DNA from: an uncultured Moraxella sp.
GTDB lineage: Bacteria; Pseudomonadota; Gammaproteobacteria; Pseudomonadales; Moraxellaceae
Assembly: GCA_937889485.1 (NCBI GenBank)
Contig: CALAPG010000215.1
Location: 1-9,635, forward strand
DNA: 9,635 nt
Direction of reading: 5' to 3'
Below are positions 1 to 5,754 of this stretch, in pieces. Positions within the stretch are counted from its first letter, which is position 1, and every line of letters begins with the position of its first letter. The translations under genes and the position numbers were made by a program. The notes beneath the pieces were generated by a model that saw nothing but the letters and a program-made list of their open reading frames with translations, was not told the origin of the DNA and did no database searches.

Positions 1-207
1 ACAAGAAAAAAAACGTTAAAATCACTATAAATTAAATTATTATATCATAAAACGATTAATTTTGATAAATTATTGCACTTTATTACATTATTAGATAATT
101 TTATTCATTGAGCAAGTATTTTTTTGGGGCTATCTTTTATTCGCAAAATTACGCTGTTTGAGCAAAAATTAGCTGGTTCATCCAAAGATTACTAGCAAAA
201 ATAGCAG
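1..207. other. AT-rich gene-free left edge
   Basis: No convincing open reading frame or RNA gene is seen here. The first 120 bases contain about 20 G or C (roughly 17% GC), far below the genes that follow. An 8-base direct repeat TTGAGCAA occurs at 108-115 and 158-165. The stretch may be the upstream regulatory or spacer DNA of a gene lying outside the window, but no clear terminator or promoter can be assigned. Confidence 0.6.
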
Positions 208-221
208 GGCTAGCCTATTAC

Positions 222-253
222 TGTGAGATGACCTCTAAGATAAGAGGGTCACA
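222..253. repeat. Imperfect inverted repeat (stem-loop) upstream of the C13 gene
   Basis: TGACCTCT (229-236) can pair with AGAGGGTCA (243-251) with one bulged G and a six-base loop. Alternatively, an outer TGTGA (222-226) and TCACA (249-253) frame the inner CCTCT/AGAGG pairing. No run of T follows on either strand, so it is not a classical intrinsic terminator. Its right arm overlaps the candidate -35 of the downstream promoter, so it may be an operator or simply the remnant of one. The role is unknown. Confidence 0.45.
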
Positions 254-276
254 ACCTGCGCTAAGCATGTTATATT
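248..276 (+). promoter_or_regulatory. Candidate promoter for the C13-family gene
   Basis: An extended -10 TG-T-TATATT lies at 268-276 (hexamer 271-276). GTCACA at 248-253, four of six matches to TTGACA, is 17 bases upstream. Transcription would begin near 283 and give a leader of about 70 nt containing the inverted repeat at 330-348. A weaker alternative -10, TATAAA at 324-329, would leave only about 16 nt of leader. Confidence 0.4.
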
Positions 277-283
277 ATGAAGC

Positions 284-299
284 ACCTAGCTAATTAGGT
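284..299. repeat. Small palindrome in the C13 gene leader
   Basis: ACCTA (284-288) and TAGGT (295-299) are perfect inverted arms around six bases, and CTAATTAG (290-297) is a perfect 8-base palindrome inside. It lies just downstream of the candidate -10 at 271-276, where a repressor could sit. AT-rich palindromes this short also arise by chance. Confidence 0.3.
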
Positions 300-329
300 C
301 TGTTGCTATTTTCTTGCTTGCCGTATAAA

Positions 330-348
330 TTAGACAATACCTGTCTAA
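330..348. promoter_or_regulatory. Perfect inverted repeat overlapping the translation start region
   Basis: TTAGACA (330-336) and TGTCTAA (342-348) form perfect 7-base arms around five bases, ending three bases before the GTG start at 352. In DNA this resembles a dimeric-repressor operator. In RNA it would form a hairpin over the place where a ribosome binding site is expected. No good Shine-Dalgarno sequence is otherwise visible for this gene. Both readings are inference; the symmetry itself is directly visible. Confidence 0.5.
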
Positions 349-351
349 AGT

Positions 352-1788
352 GTGGATATTTTGCCTACCTCTCTTTCTGATCTTGATTTAACGCCATTAA
401 AACGTTTTTCCCATAACGTGGTGGCCAATATTCGCGCCATGGGCTATATGCTGATTGGCTCAAAAAAAGCCTTTTATTGGGTAAAACCCACCGTATGGCA
501 ATTTTTATTATTTGGTTGTACGGCATTGGCGAGTAATTTGCTATTTTCTTGGCTTGCCGCTGATGAAGCGACGCATTTTAACCCGCAAGGTCTGATCAGT
601 TATTTGGTGTGGCCCATGGTGATGCTGGTGGCAGGTTTGATACTTGCCAAGCGCCATTATAATGCCATGTTGATTTTTGTACCGTCTATTTTATGGCTGG
701 CGGCGGACACTTTAATGATGCTGGTACAGAGTCTGATTCAGTTTGTATCAGATGATGGTTGGTTACCTGAGTGGACGTTTGATACGATTAGCATTGTTTT
801 TGTACTTGCTTTTGTTTGGCAATCCTTGTCGCTGCTTTGGATTTTTGGCAATCAGCTGCGCTGGTCGTGGATTGAACGGGTGCTGATTATGTTAGGGGCG
901 TTTGCGGTGCTCAGTGTTTGGCAAAAAAATGTGCAATCAGAGCCGATTTTTGTTTCTGATACTATTGAGCCTGTGGTCACTGAAGCCGCACTATACGCAC
1001 AGCCGCAGCTGCTAAGCACTATGTTAGACCAAATTTCGCCTGAGCGACCCAACATTCATGATTGGTATTTTTTGGGGGTAGCAGGGCATGGCGAGCAAGA
1101 CGTGTTTCGCTCCGAAATTGCGCTAACCAAAGATTTATTTGATACACAATTTGGTACGGTAGGGCGCTCAGCTGAGCTTATTAACAATACCAACACGATG
1201 GCAGCCCTACCTGTTGCCAGTAAAACCAGTATTGAAAAAGCCATCTTTCACATTGCCAAAAAAATGAACGTACAAGAAGACGTGCTATTTTTGACCCTGA
1301 CCTCACACGGCGGTGATAAACTGCTAGAAATGTCTAATCCGCCGCTAGCCCTTGATAATGTGGATGCCCCATGGCTGCGCCAGACGCTCGACAAGTCGGG
1401 TATCAAATGGCGCGTCATTGTCGTGTCAGCTTGTTACTCTGGCTCATTTATTGAAGATTTGAATTCACCCACCACCTTAATTATTACTGCCTCCGCGGCG
1501 GATAAAACCTCGTTTGGCTGCTCAAATGAAGCCGAATATACCTATTTTGGACAAGCATTTTTTGCAGAAAGTTTGCCAAAATACCGCCGCTTTCAGTCTG
1601 CGTTTGCTGCTGCCAAACAGCGTATCACCGCACGTGAAAAAGCTATGGGATTTGAGCCTTCAGAGCCACAATTCGTTATTGGCGATACCATGAAAATTGC
1701 CTTGCCTGATTTTGAAAAAACCTTAACACCCACACCCATGCCGTCAACCACGGCTAGCAGCCCCTCGGTTGCGGGTACCCTGCCATAA
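352..1788 (+). CDS. Membrane-anchored peptidase C13 (legumain-like, caspase-fold) family protein
   Basis: Predicted 478-aa inner-membrane protein. About five hydrophobic helices (roughly residues 46-70, 82-100, 104-130, 145-166, 174-190) precede a soluble domain from about residue 230. With a cytoplasmic N-terminus, five crossings would put that domain in the periplasm. The domain has the C13/caspase-like dyad: His319 in TSHGG after a hydrophobic strand and Cys361 in SACYSG, plus the family-typical AGHGEQDVF (244-252) and PQFVIGD (439-445). The last 20 residues are rich in Thr, Ser and Pro. GTG at 352 is the first start after an in-frame TAA at 346-348; the next ATG (residue 30) would remove conserved-looking sequence. 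Bacterial members have no established substrate, so cysteine endopeptidase activity is inferred from the motifs. No functionally obvious partner is adjacent; cydC converges on it. Confidence 0.8.
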   Translation: MDILPTSLSDLDLTPLKRFSHNVVANIRAMGYMLIGSKKAFYWVKPTVWQFLLFGCTALASNLLFSWLAADEATHFNPQGLISYLVWPMVMLVAGLILAKRHYNAMLIFVPSILWLAADTLMMLVQSLIQFVSDDGWLPEWTFDTISIVFVLAFVWQSLSLLWIFGNQLRWSWIERVLIMLGAFAVLSVWQKNVQSEPIFVSDTIEPVVTEAALYAQPQLLSTMLDQISPERPNIHDWYFLGVAGHGEQDVFRSEIALTKDLFDTQFGTVGRSAELINNTNTMAALPVASKTSIEKAIFHIAKKMNVQEDVLFLTLTSHGGDKLLEMSNPPLALDNVDAPWLRQTLDKSGIKWRVIVVSACYSGSFIEDLNSPTTLIITASAADKTSFGCSNEAEYTYFGQAFFAESLPKYRRFQSAFAAAKQRITAREKAMGFEPSEPQFVIGDTMKIALPDFEKTLTPTPMPSTTASSPSVAGTLP

Positions 1789-1798
1789 GTCATGGCAG
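1780..1798 (+). other. Perfect stem-loop straddling the C13 gene stop codon
   Basis: CTGCCAT (1780-1786) and ATGGCAG (1792-1798) are perfect 7-base inverted arms around AAGTC. The stop codon TAA (1786-1788) lies at the end of the left arm and in the loop. Neither strand has a T-run after it, so it is not a standard intrinsic terminator. It could stabilise the 3' end of the mRNA or act with a termination factor at this convergent junction. Confidence 0.45.
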
Positions 1799-1850
1799 TG
1801 ATTACGGCAAGTGGCTTGGTACTACCCACCGTGAGTTTTGAGATGATAAC

Positions 1851-1873
1851 AATCCCAACAACATGATGGGGTT
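1851..1873. terminator. Weak hairpin in the convergent C13 gene/cydC gap
   Basis: AATCCCA (1851-1857) pairs with TGGGGTT (1867-1873), with one G-U pair on the plus-strand RNA and a nine-base loop. It overlaps the cydC stop codon (1872-1874). No T-run follows in either direction, so termination here is only a possibility. The 83-base gap has no better candidate apart from the stem-loop at 1780-1798. Confidence 0.25.
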
Positions 1874-3656
1874 ATACCGCAACTTGTAAGTTCAGCACGC
1901 GCGCTTGCCCCATATCCTCCCATTGGTGATGGGTGACGACGATTAATAACCCATTCTGTTGGGTTTGTAGCAACGTCTGCCAAAGCGCGCGCCGATCATC
2001 ATCATTGAGCCCTGCAAACGGCTCGTCAAGCAGCAATATTTTCTTGGGGGATAATAATAGCCTTGCCAACGCAATGCGCCTTGCCTGCCCGCCTGAAACC
2101 GCCATGCCATATTCACCCAAACGCGTGTCTAATTGGCTTGGCTGCTGACTTGCCCACTTATCAAGCCCGACTTTTTTTAGCACCTGCCAAAGCTCATCAT
2201 CGTTTGCCGCCGCTTTACCAAGGCGTAAGTTTTGGGCAAGGGTTTGATCAAAAATATCAATCTGCTGTGCCAAATACCCCACATCATTGTCAAAACTAAG
2301 CGTGCTTAAATCCTGTCCATTGAGCCATACTTGTCCTGACAACGGCAAAAGCTCGTTGGCAAGCACTTGCAGCAAGGTGGACTTTCCTGCACCCGATACA
2401 CCTGTAATTAATAACGGCTGACCTGCCCCCACCTCAAAACTTACTGGCAAAAAATGGGTAATAGCTTGCGGCTGTTTAGCGGTTAGACTATCCACCTTTA
2501 GTAACAGCGGGGCGCTGATAGCGTTTAATGATTGTTTTGGCGTCATAGATTGTGGCGATAGGGTTGGGAGGTGAGCCTCGCTAAATAGCTCGTTTAAGCG
2601 ATTTTTAGCCGCCACACTGTTGCCCAGTGCCATATAATTCTGTGCCAATGGCAGCACAATTTCGGTAAGCCCCATGATGCCTAACACCATGGCTAGTACC
2701 ATGGGTATGCTAAGCCCCGCGGCTGCTAATGCGGCTGGACTGGTTTGACCCACACCATATAAAATCAGCACAATAACCGCAAATAGTAACCACTGCATTA
2801 GTAGCATCGCACTGCCACGCACGGTTTGGTGGTGGCGTAATTGGGCATGATAGGCATGATCAACGCCATCAAATTTTGCCATTTCACTATCCCAGCGCCG
2901 CCATAATACCAAATGGGTAAGCGCGGATAACGGCTCAATCAAGGTAACGCGGCGCTGTTCTGCCAACTGCTGCTGCTCGCGAGCTTGACTGATACCTTTT
3001 TGTACAGTGAGTAACGGCACTATCAGCGCCGCCACCAACAATAGCACCGCAACAGCGCATAGCCATAGCGCATGAGGTGCCAGCGGCGTCAGGACACTCA
3101 CCACACATACAGTCAGCAATAAACTGGTAACCACCGCCACCCACCAAGGTGACACCACACGCAGCGCAAATTCATCGAGTACATCAATATCATGGGTCAA
3201 GCGGTGCATGGTAAATGCCGAGCGTAAATGCGTGGGTAGCTGCCAAGGTAGCAGCGTAGCAAACTGCCTAAAAAATTTGACGCGAAGCTGCTCAAGCAGT
3301 CCAAATACCGCATGATGCGACACCATCAACTCGCCATAGCGCCCTGCTGTGCGCGCCATTGCCATAACCCGAATGACTGCCGCGGGCACCAAATAATTAA
3401 AACTTTGCGAACCCAGCGCCACCATGCCCGCAAAGGCAGCGGCTGATAAAAACCAGCCCGAAATCACTAGCAAACCAACAGTAGCTAATACCGTTACTAG
3501 CCCTAGCATCCATGCAGCCAGCCACAATAACCGCTGGGTGGCAAATAAATCACGCAGTCTAAATACACCCATCGCAGTGTGATTGTTTGGCAATGCCTCG
3601 GCGGCGCCATGGTTTGTCGTAGGGTTACTGGGTGTTGATAGCGGTTTTGTGGTCAT
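1872..3656 (-). CDS. cydC: Thiol reductant ABC exporter subunit CydC
   Basis: One half of the CydDC heterodimeric inner-membrane ABC exporter, which moves cysteine and glutathione to the periplasm and is required for assembly of cytochrome bd and periplasmic cytochromes. The 594-aa protein has an N-terminal transmembrane domain (about residues 42-340) with CydC-typical segments SGWFLSAAAFAG, SFNYLVPAA and ARTAGRYGELMVSH. The ATPase domain follows: Walker A GVSGAGKST (419-427), Q-loop Gln464/465, signature VSGGQ (520-524), Walker B ending LLLDE (541-545) and H-loop His576. The D-loop reads AGLN instead of the usual LD. The start is supported by a strong AGGAGA six bases upstream. It has about 40 hydrophilic residues before the first helix, longer than E. 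coli CydC, and only 18 residues after the H-loop His, so the usual C-terminal tail is missing. It follows cydD by 10 bases. Confidence 0.95.
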   Translation of the reverse strand: MTTKPLSTPSNPTTNHGAAEALPNNHTAMGVFRLRDLFATQRLLWLAAWMLGLVTVLATVGLLVISGWFLSAAAFAGMVALGSQSFNYLVPAAVIRVMAMARTAGRYGELMVSHHAVFGLLEQLRVKFFRQFATLLPWQLPTHLRSAFTMHRLTHDIDVLDEFALRVVSPWWVAVVTSLLLTVCVVSVLTPLAPHALWLCAVAVLLLVAALIVPLLTVQKGISQAREQQQLAEQRRVTLIEPLSALTHLVLWRRWDSEMAKFDGVDHAYHAQLRHHQTVRGSAMLLMQWLLFAVIVLILYGVGQTSPAALAAAGLSIPMVLAMVLGIMGLTEIVLPLAQNYMALGNSVAAKNRLNELFSEAHLPTLSPQSMTPKQSLNAISAPLLLKVDSLTAKQPQAITHFLPVSFEVGAGQPLLITGVSGAGKSTLLQVLANELLPLSGQVWLNGQDLSTLSFDNDVGYLAQQIDIFDQTLAQNLRLGKAAANDDELWQVLKKVGLDKWASQQPSQLDTRLGEYGMAVSGGQARRIALARLLLSPKKILLLDEPFAGLNDDDRRALWQTLLQTQQNGLLIVVTHHQWEDMGQARVLNLQVAV

Positions 3657-3662
3657 TGGCTA

Positions 3663-3668
3663 TCTCCT
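3663..3668 (-). promoter_or_regulatory. cydC ribosome binding site overlapping the cydD stop
   Basis: On the minus strand AGGAGA lies six bases before the cydC ATG. Its first two bases (AG) are also the last two of the cydD stop codon TAG (3669-3667). This arrangement implies one mRNA and probable translational coupling, as expected for two subunits of one heterodimer. Confidence 0.85.
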
Positions 3669-5421
3669 AAATTAAACTAGGCAAGTGATTAAAACCTGCC
3701 AACCATAATTGATGATCTAGGCGGCTACCCACACGCGCGTCGTGTGTCACCCAAATCACGGTTTTGCCGTGGGTTACTTGTTTAAGTAATGCCTCGATGT
3801 CTTCAGCTGTCTGTGGGTCTAAGTGCTCGGTGGGTTCATCAAGCAGCCAAAGATTGGACTGCTGCAGCAACAACTGGGCAATGGCAAGGCGGCGCTGCTG
3901 CCCACCTGACAGCCCTGCCCCCCTTTCACCTAGCACGGTATCAATGCCGTTTGGTAACTGCTCAATAAGCTGCCATAGTTGCACCTGTTGTAGCGCCTCA
4001 ACAAGCTCACTATCACTGGCAGTCGCATGGGCAAGGCGTAAATTGTCAGCAATCGACATGGGTAACAAGGTGGTTTGCTGGGACAAATAAGCAATTTGTC
4101 CGCGTAATGTGACCTGATCAAGGGTCGCAAAATCCTGTTCATCCATCAAAATCTGCCCTTGATAATGACAAAACCCCAATAGCACCTGAAGCAGCGTGGA
4201 TTTACCGCTGCCGCTTTCGCCCATCACTGCCGTGCACACCCCTGCAGGAATGACCGCTGACAGCTTGGGCAACCTCACCCTAGCATCTGGCGTTGTCACC
4301 ATGAGCTGGTTTAAGCTAAAACACGGCGGCTTGGCAAGCGTAGGCGCGATGGTGGCTTGTGTAGACAAGGCTGGCACCGCTAATCCCTCATGACTAAGGA
4401 GCGGTAACAAGCTAGTAGCCGCAGCTTCGGCTTGCGCTTTGACATGATAATCCGCCCCAAGCTGGCGCAGCGGTGCATAAAACTCAGGCGCCAATAACAA
4501 TAAAAATAACGCTGGCTGATAAGGCACTGGCACGCTATTTTTTTGCCATGGTAAAATACCCAATAACCCAAAACCTAAATATACCGCCAAAATGGCAATC
4601 GACAATGCCGCCAGCAGCTCTAAGGCAGCGGCGTTTAAAAAAGCAATTTTGAGCACATCCATGGTACGCAGGCGATAGGCTTTTGAAGCGTGTTCAATAT
4701 CAAGGCTCGCCGTAGCAGTGGCATTGAGCCGCTGCAGCGTTTGAATACCGCGCACCCAATCCAAAAACCGCCCACTTAACTGAGCAAGCGCATCAAACTG
4801 CTGCTCGCTTTTTTTCTTGGTGGCAGAACCAATTAAAATCATAAAAATGGGCACCAATGGCGCGGTGAGAAACATCACCCCTGCAGCAACAAGGCTCTGA
4901 CTGGCAGCTGCCAATAGCAGCAAAATGGGGGTACTGACAGTTACATATTTTTGTAGGGTAAAACGGCTAAAATAAGCGGCAAAACTGTCGGTTTGGTTGA
5001 GAATTTGCGAGGTAAGGCTACCATCATTGCCGTATTGATAGCGGCTATCACCCAAGGCTGCCACGTTGTTTAGCAAGGTTTTTCGTACTTGCTGCACCAC
5101 TGTTAGCCCCGCATCCAGTGCCAATTTGTCTTTTAGATACAACAACAACGGGCGTAATACCAAACACCCTGCTAGCCACGGCAATACCTGCACCAACAAC
5201 GCGGCGTCAAAATTTGCCTGCCCAAACACAGCGGTGAGCCAACTGGCAAACACGGTAGCAAGTAGCCATGATTGGGCAATGAGCACAAAGGTGGCAGCTA
5301 CCGTTAGCAGCCACGCGGCATAAATTTGACGTTTGATGGGTTTGGCAATCTGACGCAGTAGCTGGTTTTCGGGCGAGGATTTTGTGGGGGTAGATTTTGA
5401 CATAGTGGCAGTTTTAACCAT
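3667..5421 (-). CDS. cydD: Thiol reductant ABC exporter subunit CydD
   Basis: The partner half of the CydDC exporter, 584 aa, close in length to E. coli CydD. The transmembrane domain covers about residues 35-320, followed by an ABC ATPase domain: Walker A GESGSGKST (401-409), Q-loop Gln448, canonical signature LSGGQ (504-508), Walker B LWLLDE (524-529), D-loop HLD and H-loop His560. The stretch APEFYAPLRQLG followed by YHVKAQAEAA (311-334) is the CydD hallmark just before the ATPase domain and separates it from CydC. Only 24 residues follow the H-loop His. The start could be ATG 5421 or ATG 5403 (residue 7); an in-frame TGA lies two codons upstream of 5421, and neither ATG has a good Shine-Dalgarno. 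It is first in the cydDC operon and divergent from metH. cydAB, encoding the bd oxidase itself, is not in the window. Confidence 0.95.
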   Translation of the reverse strand: MVKTATMSKSTPTKSSPENQLLRQIAKPIKRQIYAAWLLTVAATFVLIAQSWLLATVFASWLTAVFGQANFDAALLVQVLPWLAGCLVLRPLLLYLKDKLALDAGLTVVQQVRKTLLNNVAALGDSRYQYGNDGSLTSQILNQTDSFAAYFSRFTLQKYVTVSTPILLLLAAASQSLVAAGVMFLTAPLVPIFMILIGSATKKKSEQQFDALAQLSGRFLDWVRGIQTLQRLNATATASLDIEHASKAYRLRTMDVLKIAFLNAAALELLAALSIAILAVYLGFGLLGILPWQKNSVPVPYQPALFLLLLAPEFYAPLRQLGADYHVKAQAEAAATSLLPLLSHEGLAVPALSTQATIAPTLAKPPCFSLNQLMVTTPDARVRLPKLSAVIPAGVCTAVMGESGSGKSTLLQVLLGFCHYQGQILMDEQDFATLDQVTLRGQIAYLSQQTTLLPMSIADNLRLAHATASDSELVEALQQVQLWQLIEQLPNGIDTVLGERGAGLSGGQQRRLAIAQLLLQQSNLWLLDEPTEHLDPQTAEDIEALLKQVTHGKTVIWVTHDARVGSRLDHQLWLAGFNHLPSLI

Positions 5422-5471
5422 TGATCAGCAAAAGGGTAAACAGCAAAAAAGGCAATGCTTAGATCCGATTG

Positions 5472-5484
5472 TGAAGTGACTTCA
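5472..5484. promoter_or_regulatory. Candidate MetR (LysR-type) binding site TGAA-N5-TTCA
   Basis: The sequence TGAAGTGACTTCA fits the TGAA-N5-TTCA pattern recognised by MetR, the homocysteine-dependent activator of metE and metH in enterobacteria. It is in fact a perfect 6+6 palindrome around one G. It lies about 240 bases upstream of the proposed metH start of transcription and 51 bases upstream of the cydD start codon, just downstream of the proposed cydDC transcription start. No metR gene is in the window. Assignment to MetR rests only on this motif and on the neighbouring metH. Confidence 0.4.
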
Positions 5485-5497
5485 GTGCAGTGACCTC

Positions 5498-5526
5498 ATT
5501 ATAGTCTTGATTGCCCAGTCTGCCTA
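5498..5526 (-). promoter_or_regulatory. Candidate cydDC promoter
   Basis: On the minus strand a perfect TATAAT (5503-5498) is preceded, after 17 bases, by TAGGCA (5526-5521), four of six matches to TTGACA. Transcription would start near 5491, giving a 5' leader of about 70 nt that contains the TGAA-N5-TTCA palindrome. No convincing FNR or ArcA box was found nearby. Confidence 0.5.
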
Positions 5527-5532
5527 GCAACC

Positions 5533-5571
5533 TTTGTCTTATCTGTTTGATCTAGGTTATTTGTTTTATCT
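5533..5571. repeat. Two 12-base direct repeats upstream of the cydDC promoter
   Basis: TTTGTCTTATCT (5533-5544) and TTTGTTTTATCT (5560-5571) differ at one position and are 27 bases apart. Relative to the proposed cydDC start near 5491, they are centred at about -47 and -74 on the minus strand, where an activator could bind. The region is T-rich on this strand, so chance repetition is possible. Confidence 0.35.
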
Positions 5572-5709
5572 TTGTCCAATTTTAATACCTATTTTAGTAC
5601 CTAATTCTCGTATTTGGCATCTAGTTTTGTGATGGGTAGCGCCAACATGTCTGCCAACTTTTCTGTCATACCATTATTCCACAATTCTAACGATTGCCCA
5701 TCGACAAAC

Positions 5710-5718
5710 TGTTATAAT
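5710..5718 (+). promoter_or_regulatory. metH extended -10 promoter
   Basis: TG-T-TATAAT is a perfect extended -10 (hexamer 5713-5718). No good -35 lies at 16-18 bases, which is tolerated when the TG extension is present. Transcription would start near 5725, after every in-frame start upstream of 5755, so it decides the metH start. No cobalamin riboswitch fits in the roughly 30-nt leader. Confidence 0.65.
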
Positions 5719-5739
5719 CGCTCAGTGATATTTTTATTT

Positions 5740-5743
5740 AGGA
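5740..5743 (+). promoter_or_regulatory. metH ribosome binding site
   Basis: AGGA lies 11 bases before the ATG at 5755. The spacing is slightly long but acceptable. Together with the -10 at 5713-5718 it supports this ATG over the earlier in-frame TTG 5614, ATG 5632 and ATG 5647. Confidence 0.5.
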
Positions 5744-5754
5744 CAAGCACTTCA

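Noticed and set aside
39..67. Leftward promoter with TATAAT at 44-39 on the minus strand
   Set aside because: The region is so AT-rich that such a hexamer is expected by chance, and no acceptable -35 lies 17 bases away.
267..293. Short leader peptide ORF (MLYYEAPS)
   Set aside because: It overlaps the candidate -10 at 271-276, has no ribosome binding site and has only eight codons. It is most likely chance.
2935..3147. Cys/Gly-rich small frame within cydC on the same strand
   Set aside because: It is fully embedded in another frame of cydC, with no start signal. Its composition follows from GC-rich cydC codons.
5547..5560. FNR/Anr box (TTGAT-N4-ATCAA) for cydDC
   Set aside because: Only the left half TTGAT is present; the right half reads GTTAT. 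The TTGAT at 5421-5425 also lacks a partner half.
5694..5718. TTGCCC at 5694-5699 as the metH -35
   Set aside because: The spacer to TATAAT is 13 bases, too short for a sigma-70 promoter. The extended -10 makes a -35 unnecessary.
5614..5754. Longer metH reading frame starting at TTG 5614 (or ATG 5632/5647)
   Set aside because: The perfect extended -10 at 5710-5718 lies inside this stretch, so mRNA starting near 5725 cannot carry these starts. The added residues also do not resemble MetH.
5422..5754. Cobalamin riboswitch controlling metH
   Set aside because: No B12-box-like conserved sequence was seen, and the leader after the proposed transcription start is only about 30 nt, far shorter than a cobalamin riboswitch.
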